Positions 24,039 to 32,735 of a stretch of 64,000 nucleotides of DNA are shown here, piece by piece. The position numbers and the translations under genes are program-made. This DNA comes from Peptoniphilus_A hominis (lineage in GTDB: Bacteria; Bacillota; Clostridia; Tissierellales; Peptoniphilaceae). The stretch spans positions 32,146 through 96,145 of the forward strand of contig NZ_JBBMFO010000003.1 of assembly GCF_040096015.1 (NCBI RefSeq), written 5' to 3'. The first letter of the stretch is position 1; each line of letters begins with the position of its first letter. The notes beneath the pieces are model-generated. The model ran no database searches and had not been told where the DNA came from. It worked only from the letters and a program-made list of their open reading frames with translations.

Positions 24039-25427
24039 CTATACATAGTTAATAATTATTGCAATCATTAATAATACTGATTGTGCTATTAATATTAATC
24101 CAAAAAGTGGAATAATAAATTTCCACCATTTTTCTAATTTAACTCCTGCTATACCACAAACTATAGGTGCAAATGCAGTAGGCCAAACTATATTTGAAAA
24201 TCCATCTCCAAATTGAAAAGCAAGTACGGAGACTTGTCTAGAAATTCCAAGTAAATCAGCTAATGGAGCCATAATAGGCATACTTGTTACAGCTTGTCCA
24301 GAACCTGATGGTATAAAGAAATTCAATATTGTTTGGAAAACCAACATTGCTGGTCCCATCAAAACTTTTGGTAAATATGAAAGCGGTATTGATAAACCGT
24401 ATACTATTGAATCAATAATATTTCCATCTTTTAAAACTATAAGAATTCCTCTTGCAATACCAATCATCATACAAGCCATAGCCACATCTGTGAAACTCTT
24501 TGAAATGTTTTCTGCTATTTTAGTAAAACTCCATCCCATTACTAAGGCACTTGATATACCCATTAATAGGAAAACAGCATTTGTTTCGTTAAAGTACCAA
24601 CCATAGTTATAGGATCCATAAACTATAACAGCGATTCCAGCTGCTAAAATAAGTAAAACTAATTTTTCTCTTATTCCAAATCTATAGCTCATAAGTTCTT
24701 CATTGTCTAATTCATGTTTATTAGAGTCACCATAAACAAAACTTAACTGTGGGGCATTTTTAATTCTTCTTGCATAACGCATTGTGTAAATTGACGCAAC
24801 AATTATTAAAGTAATATGACATATTATTCTATACCAAGCTCCTGATAACTGTGGAAGACCTGCGATATTTTGAGCCATGCCTACTGTAAAAGGGTTAACT
24901 ATGGCACCACTATATCCAATAGCAGTTCCTAGCGCGACAATTGACATACCTACAATGGCATCATAACCCATAGCAACACATATACCAGCAAAAACAGGGA
25001 TAAATGGCATCATTTCTTCAAATACTCCAATAGTAGAAGAAGCTATTCCAATTAAAGTAATAAAAATTGGAATAATCATAATTTGAGTTTTATCTTTTGA
25101 ATTTCTCAAAATACTAGCAATTAGACCATTAATTGCTCCTGTTTCCAAAATTAGTCCAATAGATGAGAAGGAAACAAATACAAAGAATATTACAGGTCCT
25201 GCATCTACCATACCTTTGTAAAAAGATTGAACCATATCAAAGAAACCTACTGGTGACCTATCAACTAAGTGATATGTACCAGGAACAGCAACTTCTATGC
25301 CTGCTTCATTCGCTTTCCTTAAGAACTCACCTGTTGGTAATATCCATGTTAGAATCGTACATACAATAATTATTGCACTAAGCAGAACATAGATGTGAGG
25401 TAATTCAAATTTTTTCTTTTCTTTCAT
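24039..25427 (-). CDS. YfcC-family membrane transporter
   Basis: The 462-residue protein has about 12 membrane helices and is similar to YfcC/C4-dicarboxylate-carrier-like proteins, with ILPTGEF near the N-terminus and the FFIPSGSGQAVTSMPIMAPLAD block near residue 385. The start is the ATG eight bases after AAGGAG; a TTG three codons upstream would touch the ribosome site. Partnered with the M20 hydrolase, it likely imports a peptide-like or acylated amino acid substrate. Confidence 0.85.
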   Translation of the reverse strand: MKEKKKFELPHIYVLLSAIIIVCTILTWILPTGEFLRKANEAGIEVAVPGTYHLVDRSPVGFFDMVQSFYKGMVDAGPVIFFVFVSFSSIGLILETGAINGLIASILRNSKDKTQIMIIPIFITLIGIASSTIGVFEEMMPFIPVFAGICVAMGYDAIVGMSIVALGTAIGYSGAIVNPFTVGMAQNIAGLPQLSGAWYRIICHITLIIVASIYTMRYARRIKNAPQLSFVYGDSNKHELDNEELMSYRFGIREKLVLLILAAGIAVIVYGSYNYGWYFNETNAVFLLMGISSALVMGWSFTKIAENISKSFTDVAMACMMIGIARGILIVLKDGNIIDSIVYGLSIPLSYLPKVLMGPAMLVFQTILNFFIPSGSGQAVTSMPIMAPLADLLGISRQVSVLAFQFGDGFSNIVWPTAFAPIVCGIAGVKLEKWWKFIIPLFGLILIAQSVLLMIAIIINYV

Positions 25428-25556
25428 AATAAACAACTCCTTTTCTATTGTATTATATTAAAACACGATATTGAATAAATGAGAATAACGTTTTCATGTT
25501 TCCTAGATTTATTTATACTTATATTTAAGTTTTAATCGCCCTTTCAAAATTTCCAA

Positions 25557-25580
25557 TAAAGAGACCCCTAAGGGTCTCTT
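25557..25580 (-). terminator. Terminator of the hut operon
   Basis: The hairpin AAGAGACCC/GGGTCTCTT lies 12 bp after the ftcD stop. The - strand tail is short (TTTATT), so termination may be partial. Confidence 0.7.
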
Positions 25581-25591
25581 AAATTTTTTAA

Positions 25592-26470
25592 TTAATAAAC
25601 TTGGTCTATTGAGAAGTTCTTAGAAATTCTAATGTAGAAATCTAAAACATCTCTAATAGCTGCTAGAGGAACAGGTCCAACTAATTCAGTATCAACAATA
25701 TTTACATTGTATCTACTTGCTTCTGATTTGATTGTTTCGTAAACTCTGTGAATAGGAGTTTTTTCATAATTTATCATATTCATAGAAACTTGAACTTGCT
25801 TTTGCTCTTCAAGTGCTAAGGCAATAGCTCTCACAAAAGTATATCCACCAGCTGCTGCTCTTACAGATTTTACTATTTCCTTACCAATTTCAAGATCTTC
25901 TGTATCTAGGTTTATGTTGAAAGCTACAAGTGGAAATCTAGCTCCTGTAACAGTTGCTCCAGATTTAGGATTGAATTCCTTTGGTCCTTCATCAGGTATC
26001 CAAGCTTCGTCCTTCATCTTTTCTTCTAGACCTTCATATTGACCTTTTCTAATTTTTGGAAGGGATTTTCTGTACTCTTTATCTTGAGCATCTTCGTAGA
26101 AGTAAACTGGAACACCAAGGCTTCCCAAGTATTTACCAAACTCTTTAGCAATAACTACACAGTCTTCAGTAGTCATTTCTCTAACAGGAATAAATGGAAC
26201 AACATCAACTGCTCCCATTCTTGGGTGTGATCCCTTATGTTTTGTCATGTCAATTAATTCAACTGCTTTCTTAGCAAGTCTTTTTGTTGCTTCCAAGACA
26301 TTATCAGGACAACCCTTATATGTGAATACAGTTCTATTGTGGTCCTTGTTAGAGTCGATATCAACAACTTCTATGCCATCAACTGATAAAAATGCTTCCT
26401 TAACTTGCTCAATCAAGTCTAAGTCAGTACCTTCGCTAATATTTACTTCCGCCATCAAAATCTTATCCAT
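25592..26470 (-). CDS. ftcD: Glutamate formimidoyltransferase
   Basis: The 292-residue protein corresponds to the transferase domain alone. It moves the formimino group of N-formimino-L-glutamate to tetrahydrofolate, releasing glutamate. The start has VNISEG, then DHNRTVFTYKG; the catalytic His82 lies in HKGSHPRMGAVDVVPFIP. In mammals this domain is fused to a cyclodeaminase; here the cyclodeaminase is the separate FchA at 29.4-29.9 kb. It is last in the hut operon. Confidence 0.95.
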   Translation of the reverse strand: MDKILMAEVNISEGTDLDLIEQVKEAFLSVDGIEVVDIDSNKDHNRTVFTYKGCPDNVLEATKRLAKKAVELIDMTKHKGSHPRMGAVDVVPFIPVREMTTEDCVVIAKEFGKYLGSLGVPVYFYEDAQDKEYRKSLPKIRKGQYEGLEEKMKDEAWIPDEGPKEFNPKSGATVTGARFPLVAFNINLDTEDLEIGKEIVKSVRAAAGGYTFVRAIALALEEQKQVQVSMNMINYEKTPIHRVYETIKSEASRYNVNIVDTELVGPVPLAAIRDVLDFYIRISKNFSIDQVY

Positions 26471-26480
26471 AATCTACCCC

Positions 26481-28016
26481 TTAATTTAATTTTCCAACTA
26501 CTTCTTCAACTTTATCTAAAAGCTTTCCAGATTTAACCATTTCGAAAGTTTTGTCCATTTCAGGATAGAAAACTACATCATTTTCCATAAAATCAACACT
26601 TTCTCTTACAAGATCATAAGTTGCTCTTGAACCCTTGCCAAGTTTTTCCACTTCTCTAAAGTCTGCTGCTTGAGCTGCACATAGTAGTTCAATACTTAAA
26701 ACATGTTGAGCGTGATCAACTATTGTTCTAGCCTTTCTTGCTCCAATTGTTCCCATAGATACATGGTCTTCTTGGTTAGCAGATGTAGGAATTGAATCTA
26801 CACAAGCTGGGTGAGCTAAAACTTTGTTTTCAGAAACTAGAGCCGCTGCAACATATTGAGGAATCATAAATCCATCATTTACTCCACCATGCTTAACTAA
26901 GAAAGCTGGTAGTCCATGAGATAGTGCAGGGTTAACTAGCTTTTCTATTCTTCTTTCAGAGATATTTGCTATTTCAGAAACTAAAATTCCCAAAGTATCT
27001 GCTGCAATTGCAATTGGTTGTCCGTGGAAGTTTCCACCAGAGATACAAGCTCCATCTTCACCACTAAAAATAAGTGGATTATCAGTAACTGAGTTTATTT
27101 CTGTTTCAATAGTTTGTTTTACATAATCAAAGGCAAGTCTTGAGCCGCCATGAACTTGTGGAATACATCTTAATGAATAGGAGTCTTGCATCCTAACTTC
27201 GCCTTGTTTTGTTACAAGTTTTGAGTCTTTTAAAAGATTTCTAATGTTTTGAGCTGCGTCTAATTGCCCCTTGTGTGGACGAACTAGGTGAACTCTTTCG
27301 TCGAAGGCATCGATAATTCCACCAAGTGAATCAATTGTAAGAGATGCAATTATGTCAGCTTCCTTTAATAATTTTTCTGTATCATAAACAGCTAGAGTTG
27401 CATTTGCCATCATAGCTTGAGTTCCATTAATAAGAGCAAGACCTTCCTTAGCCTTTAGGGTAATTGTATCAATACCAGCTTTTTTCATGGCTTCTTTTCC
27501 TGGTAAAACTTCACCTTCAAACTCAGCTTCGCCTAAACCAATCATTGGAAGAACCATATGTGCCAATGGACATAAGTCTCCACTTGCTCCAACAGATCCC
27601 TTGCTTCTTATAATTGGATGGACTCCCTTGTTTAACATTTCCATTAAACAATTAACTGTTGACATTAAAACTCCAGAGAATCCTTTGATAATTGAGTTGA
27701 GTCTAAGAACCATCATGGCTCTGACAATTTCTGTATCAAAATTTTCGCCAACGCCACAAGCATCTGAAATGATCAAGTTTTTTTGTAGAAGATCTAGTTC
27801 CTTTTCAGAAATAGAAACTGTTGAGAATTTTCCAAAGCCTGTGTTGATGCCATAAATTGCTTCGCCAGCATCTAGTGCATCTTCAACAAATTTTCTCGAT
27901 TTTAAAATTATTTCTTCTTGACCTTCTGCAAGTTCAACTTTAGCATTAAATCTTGCAACTGCAACTACATCTTCAATAGTCAAACTGCTGCCATTTACTT
28001 TTACGACTTTTTTCAT
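26481..28016 (-). CDS. hutH: Histidine ammonia-lyase
   Basis: The 511-residue enzyme converts L-histidine to urocanate and ammonia. The self-forming MIO cofactor triad Ala144-Ser145-Gly146 lies in GSVGASGDLCPLAHM, and the catalytic Tyr56 in AIYGINTGFGKFS. Length and the C-terminal SANQEDHVSMG block are normal. I prefer the ATG at 28016 (MKKVVKVNG) to the ATG at 28028, which has no proper ribosome-site spacing and overlaps the upstream stop. It lies between the class III aminotransferase and ftcD. Confidence 0.96.
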   Translation of the reverse strand: MKKVVKVNGSSLTIEDVVAVARFNAKVELAEGQEEIILKSRKFVEDALDAGEAIYGINTGFGKFSTVSISEKELDLLQKNLIISDACGVGENFDTEIVRAMMVLRLNSIIKGFSGVLMSTVNCLMEMLNKGVHPIIRSKGSVGASGDLCPLAHMVLPMIGLGEAEFEGEVLPGKEAMKKAGIDTITLKAKEGLALINGTQAMMANATLAVYDTEKLLKEADIIASLTIDSLGGIIDAFDERVHLVRPHKGQLDAAQNIRNLLKDSKLVTKQGEVRMQDSYSLRCIPQVHGGSRLAFDYVKQTIETEINSVTDNPLIFSGEDGACISGGNFHGQPIAIAADTLGILVSEIANISERRIEKLVNPALSHGLPAFLVKHGGVNDGFMIPQYVAAALVSENKVLAHPACVDSIPTSANQEDHVSMGTIGARKARTIVDHAQHVLSIELLCAAQAADFREVEKLGKGSRATYDLVRESVDFMENDVVFYPEMDKTFEMVKSGKLLDKVEEVVGKLN

Positions 28017-28021
28017 ATAAT

Positions 28022-29359
28022 CTACCATCCTTTTATTTTATCTAAAATTTCGTCTCTTATTTTTCCCTCTTCCAATTCTTCAAAGGAGTCTTCAATAATA
28101 TCCATGGCTTTTTCAACTTCAGAGTCATTAATTATTAAAGGAGGTTGTACTCTCAAAGTTTTTCCTGCTAGATAGATGAGTATTAGTCCCTTTTCAAAAC
28201 ATCTGTAACATATTTTTTTAACCAAATCTGAGGAGGAATATTTCCCTGATTTGTCTTCAAGATCTACGCCAATACTTAATCCTAAACATCTTATATCTCC
28301 AATATATGAAGACTTCCTTTGAATTTTTTTGAATCTTTCTTTTATATATTCACCTACAATATTTGCCCTGTCAAGGAGATGATTTTTTTCAATAATTTCT
28401 ATTGTTTTTATAGCAGCTACTGAGGCTACTGCATTACCTTGTAGAGTGAAAAGCTGCCCAGGCATGGGGATTGAATCTATTATTTCACTTCGACTCACAA
28501 CAGCACTCATGGGAAATCCTGATGCCATAGCCTTTCCCATCACAACAACATCTGGAATAATATCAAAGTGCTCTATGCTAAACCACTTTCCAGTTCTTCC
28601 AAATCCTTGTTGGATCTCATCAACGATTAGTAGAATATGGTTATCATTACAAAATTCCCTAAGTCTTTTCATGAATTTTTTGGGTGGTTTTATTAGACCT
28701 AAATCTCCAATTATTGGTTCAATGAATATTGCTGCAACTTCTTCTTTAGGAATGTAGTAATTGAAATTATCTAAAAACTTATTAAATTCAATATCGGCAA
28801 ATTCATCTTCTGTAATGCTTTTATCTTTCTTTAAAATGTTTGGATAGTCCAAGTGAAAGACTTCTGGTAACAAGGGTCCAATTTTTCTTTTCATATTAGT
28901 ATCTATTGCACTTAAAGATATCGCTCCATAAGTTGAACCATGGTAGGCGCCTACAAAAGAAATGAGCTTTGATCTTCCTGTATATGCTCTTGCTGTTTTT
29001 ATGGCAGAGTCAATGGCATCGGAACCAGAAAATCCAAATATAACTTTTTTGTCAAAATCGCCTGGAGTAATTCTAACAAGTTCCTTTGCCAAATTGACTT
29101 GTGGCTCAGTGTAAAAATAATCATTGGTAAAGTGAATGTATTTATCTATTTGCTCTTTAGTAGCTTTCACTATCTCTGGATGATTGTATCCTGTGTTGAC
29201 AACGCAAGCAGAACTTATCATATCAATATATTCATTTCCATCTAAATCAATTACCTTTACACCCTCTGCTTTCTCTGCAACAAGGGGGAAGTATGCTGCT
29301 CTAGTAGACTTGCCAATATATTTCTCGTCGATAGAAACTAATCTTTCATTTTTATTCAT
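28022..29359 (-). CDS. Class III PLP aminotransferase, isoleucine 2-epimerase-like
   Basis: The 445-residue fold-type-I PLP enzyme has SGSDAIDSAIKTARAYTGR, YHGSTYGAISLS, VDEIQQGFGRTG with Asp247 and the PLP lysine Lys276 in MGKAMASGFPMS. From memory, the closest architecture is the Lactobacillus isoleucine 2-epimerase branch. Shared features include the phosphate-loop region SGSDA, GPLLPEVFHLDYP, the GDIRCLGLSIGVDL segment, LAGKTLRVQPPLII and the end KIKGW. Family relatives include GABA and ornithine aminotransferases. It sits between fchA and hutH, with little ribosome-site signal. It may racemise or transaminate an amino acid linked to histidine use; the substrate is unknown. Confidence 0.8.
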   Translation of the reverse strand: MNKNERLVSIDEKYIGKSTRAAYFPLVAEKAEGVKVIDLDGNEYIDMISSACVVNTGYNHPEIVKATKEQIDKYIHFTNDYFYTEPQVNLAKELVRITPGDFDKKVIFGFSGSDAIDSAIKTARAYTGRSKLISFVGAYHGSTYGAISLSAIDTNMKRKIGPLLPEVFHLDYPNILKKDKSITEDEFADIEFNKFLDNFNYYIPKEEVAAIFIEPIIGDLGLIKPPKKFMKRLREFCNDNHILLIVDEIQQGFGRTGKWFSIEHFDIIPDVVVMGKAMASGFPMSAVVSRSEIIDSIPMPGQLFTLQGNAVASVAAIKTIEIIEKNHLLDRANIVGEYIKERFKKIQRKSSYIGDIRCLGLSIGVDLEDKSGKYSSSDLVKKICYRCFEKGLILIYLAGKTLRVQPPLIINDSEVEKAMDIIEDSFEELEEGKIRDEILDKIKGW

Positions 29360-29369
29360 AATTATTAAA

Positions 29370-29927
29370 TTAATCTAGACTTTCAAGTTCTTTATTAAAA
29401 TCACTTACAATTTTTTCATCTTTTATTAATGGAATATTTGCAAGAACATTTGCACGTCCTGCATCAATGCCGACCTTAGCTAGATCAATTCCTGCTTGCA
29501 AATCTGTAACAGCAGCTGGATTTGATTTTTCTAAAAGATCTCTTCCAATGTCATAAGTTCTTTTGTTTAATAAAGCATTTGATAGAGGAACCTTTGCTGC
29601 TTCAATCCCAGCATTTTGTATAGCTTTCCTTCTCTTTTGTTTTTCTTCTTCCGTTGACTTTGGTAATTTGTAAGCATTAACAATTAAAAGATAAGCCTTG
29701 TTATCATTGACGCTTCCTTCTAAGAATTTAGCCTTCATTTCATTAAGTTCCTTAATTATGTCATCGTATTTTTCATCTTCATAGCCATAATCTTTTCCCT
29801 TAGAAAGGTTAGCAACCATCCCTATTAGGCCTGTAGCCATGGCTCCAGCTATAGCAGAAGCACAGCCACCACCAACAGTAAAATCATTTTCGTCTAGCAT
29901 TAAATCTAAAATATCTTTATAGTTCAT
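29370..29927 (-). CDS. fchA: Formiminotetrahydrofolate cyclodeaminase
   Basis: The 185-residue all-helical protein matches the FTCD_C/FchA family: the N-terminal FTVGGGCASAIAGAMATGLIGMVANLS segment and SNPAAVTDLQAGIDLA near the C-terminus. It converts 5-formimino-THF to 5,10-methenyl-THF and ammonia, coupling histidine breakdown to one-carbon metabolism. The start is the ATG after GGAGGTAATA; that ribosome site overlaps the hutI stop. Confidence 0.93.
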   Translation of the reverse strand: MNYKDILDLMLDENDFTVGGGCASAIAGAMATGLIGMVANLSKGKDYGYEDEKYDDIIKELNEMKAKFLEGSVNDNKAYLLIVNAYKLPKSTEEEKQKRRKAIQNAGIEAAKVPLSNALLNKRTYDIGRDLLEKSNPAAVTDLQAGIDLAKVGIDAGRANVLANIPLIKDEKIVSDFNKELESLD

Positions 29928-29938
29928 TATTACCTCCG

Positions 29939-31153
29939 TCAAATTAATTTTTTACCTTTTTTAATAACTTGTACTACTTCATTAACTCCAACCTTATAAA
30001 CAACATTTTTATACGAATCAGAATCTCTTATTTGGACATCTGCGTACTTTCCTTCTTCAATTGATCCATAGTCTTTTTCTATTCTAAGGGCCTTAGCTCC
30101 ATTTAAAGTTGCTGACCTAATAGCCTGTCTTTCTGTCATCTTGTGATTTCTACAAGCTAGCGTCATTGCCAAATCCATTGACTCAAACCAGTTGCCAGGA
30201 TTTAAGTTTGTTGCTATAGCAAGATTCATTCCCTCTTCGAGCATATAGGACGGATCAACTGGCTTTGGATGAGCGACACTAAAGTCTGTAGTAGGAATAA
30301 TTATTCCCACCACATTATTTTCTGCAAGAGCTTTTGCATCTTCTCTTGTCAAATAATTTAAGTGACCTATGTTTGCAGCCTTTAATTTTGCTGCAACTTT
30401 TGCTCCTCCAATTGCAGAATAACATTCTGAGTGAAGTGTCGGAACAAGTCCAAAGTCAAGGCAAGCACTCAAGAACCTGCCTGCATCTTCTGCTGTATAA
30501 TATCCATCATCAACCCAAATATCTGAAAAGTCTGCTAATTTTTCTTCCTTAATTATTGGCAAAACTTCAGAGATCATAAAGTCGATGTATTTTTCCTTTC
30601 CCATTTCTACATCAAAGTAGTGGGCTCCAAGGTAAGTTGAAAGTATAGTTTGAGGCGTCTTATCTTTTAATTTATTAATTAATCTTAGCTGTCTCAATTC
30701 AGTTTCCTTATCAATGCCATATCCTGATTTTATTTCAACTGTTGTTGTACCTGATAAAAGCATCCTCTTTAATTTTGTCAAACTAGACTCAATTAATTCT
30801 TCATCGCTTGCATTTTTTGTGTAGAAAATAGATGCTTCCAGTCCCACTAGTTTAACTAATTTTTTTACTTCTGCACTTGTATTTGTAAGAGATGCAACAT
30901 ATTCATCCACTCTAGATTTTCCAAATAAAAGATGAGTATGTGAATCTACATAGCCAGGCATGACAACTTTGTTACTACAGTCTATTTCTTCAAAATCTTC
31001 ATCATCAACTAACTTTATTAGGTCCTCATAGGCCCCAATTTTTTCAATTCTTTCACCCTTAATTAGGACTGATGTATTATTCATCAGTCCTATTAAATCT
31101 TTTGCATCTTCTTTTACAGTTAAAAGTTCTCTGCAATTTTTTAAAATTAACAT
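29939..31153 (-). CDS. hutI: Imidazolonepropionase
   Basis: The 404-residue amidohydrolase has the metal ligands His72 and His74 in VDSHTHLLF and further conserved segments EIKSGYG, HSECYS and the NPGNWFESMDLAMTLACR substrate region. It opens imidazolonepropionate to N-formiminoglutamate. It follows the permease gene by 9 bp. Confidence 0.95.
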   Translation of the reverse strand: MLILKNCRELLTVKEDAKDLIGLMNNTSVLIKGERIEKIGAYEDLIKLVDDEDFEEIDCSNKVVMPGYVDSHTHLLFGKSRVDEYVASLTNTSAEVKKLVKLVGLEASIFYTKNASDEELIESSLTKLKRMLLSGTTTVEIKSGYGIDKETELRQLRLINKLKDKTPQTILSTYLGAHYFDVEMGKEKYIDFMISEVLPIIKEEKLADFSDIWVDDGYYTAEDAGRFLSACLDFGLVPTLHSECYSAIGGAKVAAKLKAANIGHLNYLTREDAKALAENNVVGIIIPTTDFSVAHPKPVDPSYMLEEGMNLAIATNLNPGNWFESMDLAMTLACRNHKMTERQAIRSATLNGAKALRIEKDYGSIEEGKYADVQIRDSDSYKNVVYKVGVNEVVQVIKKGKKLI

Positions 31154-31162
31154 ATCTTTCTC

Positions 31163-32464
31163 CTATATAAATAGTGGCCATAATATTCCTGCAATCATAA
31201 GAGGGATGTCGTAACAAATAAATTGTGGTACACATGTGTCCCAAATATGATCGTGTTGACCATCTGCATTTAGTCCAGCTGTTGGTCCGAGTGTAGTATC
31301 AGATGCAGGTGAACCAGCATCACCTAAAGCTGCTGCTACAGCTATCATAAATACTATAGCTCCTGGAGAAAAACCAAGTTTTAGTCCAAGTGGTACATAA
31401 ATAGCTGCAACCACTGGCACTGTACCAAAACTTGTTCCTATTCCCATAGTAATTAAAAGACCAAGCATAGTCATAGTGAAGGATCCAGCTATTTTTGAGC
31501 CTCCTAGTGCATCAAAGGCAACATCAACTAAATGATCTACAGCACCTGAAGTGTTGATAACATTAGCATATCCTGCTGCTATTAACATTACAAAAGCTAT
31601 AAAGCCCATTAGCCCAATACCGCCGTCTAGTACTTCTTGAATTTCCTTCCATTTAATAACTCTTGTTACTACCATAAATACAAGAGCAGCTAATGCTCCA
31701 AGTGGTAATGAACCAGTTTTTAATTGAATCACTAAGGCAATAATACCTGCGCCAAGAGTTAACCAATGTTTTGTTTCTACCTTAACTATTTCTTCAGGCT
31801 TTTCTCCAATTTCATCATGAATGTCTTCATACTCTCTATCTCGTGAGAAGTACAAAAGTCCTAGTACAAGACCAATAAGCATTGCAATACCAGCCATCCA
31901 TGTATTTTTCCAAATCACATCACCTGTAATATTTAAACCAGCTTGGTTTACGGAGTCTTTTATTAAACCGTGAAAAATTGCACCATAGGCAATTGGTATA
32001 GTTATATAAGGTGCTTTGAGTCCAAAGCCAAAGCATATTGCTGCCATTCTTCTATCCATCTTCATTTTATTCATCAAGCTAAGAAGTGGTGGTATTAAAA
32101 TTGGAATAAAAGCAATATGTACAGGAATTATTGTTCCTGATGCCATTGAAACTAAAACTATAATGATTGCAAGGGTAAATTTATTTCCTCTTACAACTTG
32201 TGAAATTTTTTTTGCTAAAATATCTGCTGCACCTGTCTTATTAATAGTGAAAGCCAATGCACCTAAAAGAATATAACTTAGTGCAGTATTGGCATTTCCT
32301 CCCATTCCTCCTACAAAAACTTCCATAGTTCCTGAGAATCCCATTCCACTGACTAGCCCTGCTGTCAATTCTGATATTAGAAGAGCTGCCATAACAGGAA
32401 GCTTTAAAAGGCATAGCACAGAAAGAACTATTACAGATATAACGATCGGATTAAATATAATCAT
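31163..32464 (-). CDS. YuiF-like permease, probable histidine uptake
   Basis: The 433-residue protein has about 11-12 membrane helices. It belongs to the Na+/H+-antiporter-like YuiF group: the IIPVHIAFIPILIPPLL block and the C-terminal AAALGDAGSPASDTTLGPTAG and DHIWDTCVPQF motifs. Members beside hut genes are commonly taken to be histidine permeases. Being first in the transcript hutI-fchA-aminotransferase-hutH-ftcD, it is the best candidate histidine importer; the substrate is inferred from context. Confidence 0.82.
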   Translation of the reverse strand: MIIFNPIVISVIVLSVLCLLKLPVMAALLISELTAGLVSGMGFSGTMEVFVGGMGGNANTALSYILLGALAFTINKTGAADILAKKISQVVRGNKFTLAIIIVLVSMASGTIIPVHIAFIPILIPPLLSLMNKMKMDRRMAAICFGFGLKAPYITIPIAYGAIFHGLIKDSVNQAGLNITGDVIWKNTWMAGIAMLIGLVLGLLYFSRDREYEDIHDEIGEKPEEIVKVETKHWLTLGAGIIALVIQLKTGSLPLGALAALVFMVVTRVIKWKEIQEVLDGGIGLMGFIAFVMLIAAGYANVINTSGAVDHLVDVAFDALGGSKIAGSFTMTMLGLLITMGIGTSFGTVPVVAAIYVPLGLKLGFSPGAIVFMIAVAAALGDAGSPASDTTLGPTAGLNADGQHDHIWDTCVPQFICYDIPLMIAGILWPLFI

Positions 32465-32646
32465 AGATTTCCTCCTTTTTAATGATTTATTAAAAATAAA
32501 TTTAGTATTGCATTTTGAAATCGTTCTCTAGTTTCCTTTTTTTATCTGCAAATTATATAAAATGTAATGTCTAAATTAATATTAATTTGAAAATTTCTAT
32601 CAGCATAATTTATCCTTTTAGTGTTTAAAAGCTTTATATACAAGTC

Positions 32647-32686
32647 TGGGACAAACAAAGCTGTCTCGATTCTTTTGTTTGTCCCA
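32647..32686. terminator. Strong hairpin after hutU
   Basis: Near-perfect arms (TGGGACAAACAAAG and CTTTTGTTTGTCCCA) enclose an 11-nt loop 50 bp after the hutU stop. No T-run follows on the - strand, so it could be a weak terminator, a transcript-stabilising 3' end, or a relic element. On the - strand it is preceded by TAGAGTGTC and contains AATCGAG, both also found in the IS-end relic near 22.8 kb. Confidence 0.55.
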
Positions 32687-32735
32687 TGACACTCTATATT
32701 ATTAATTCTTCTAGGATATAAACTGTGCTAAATTA

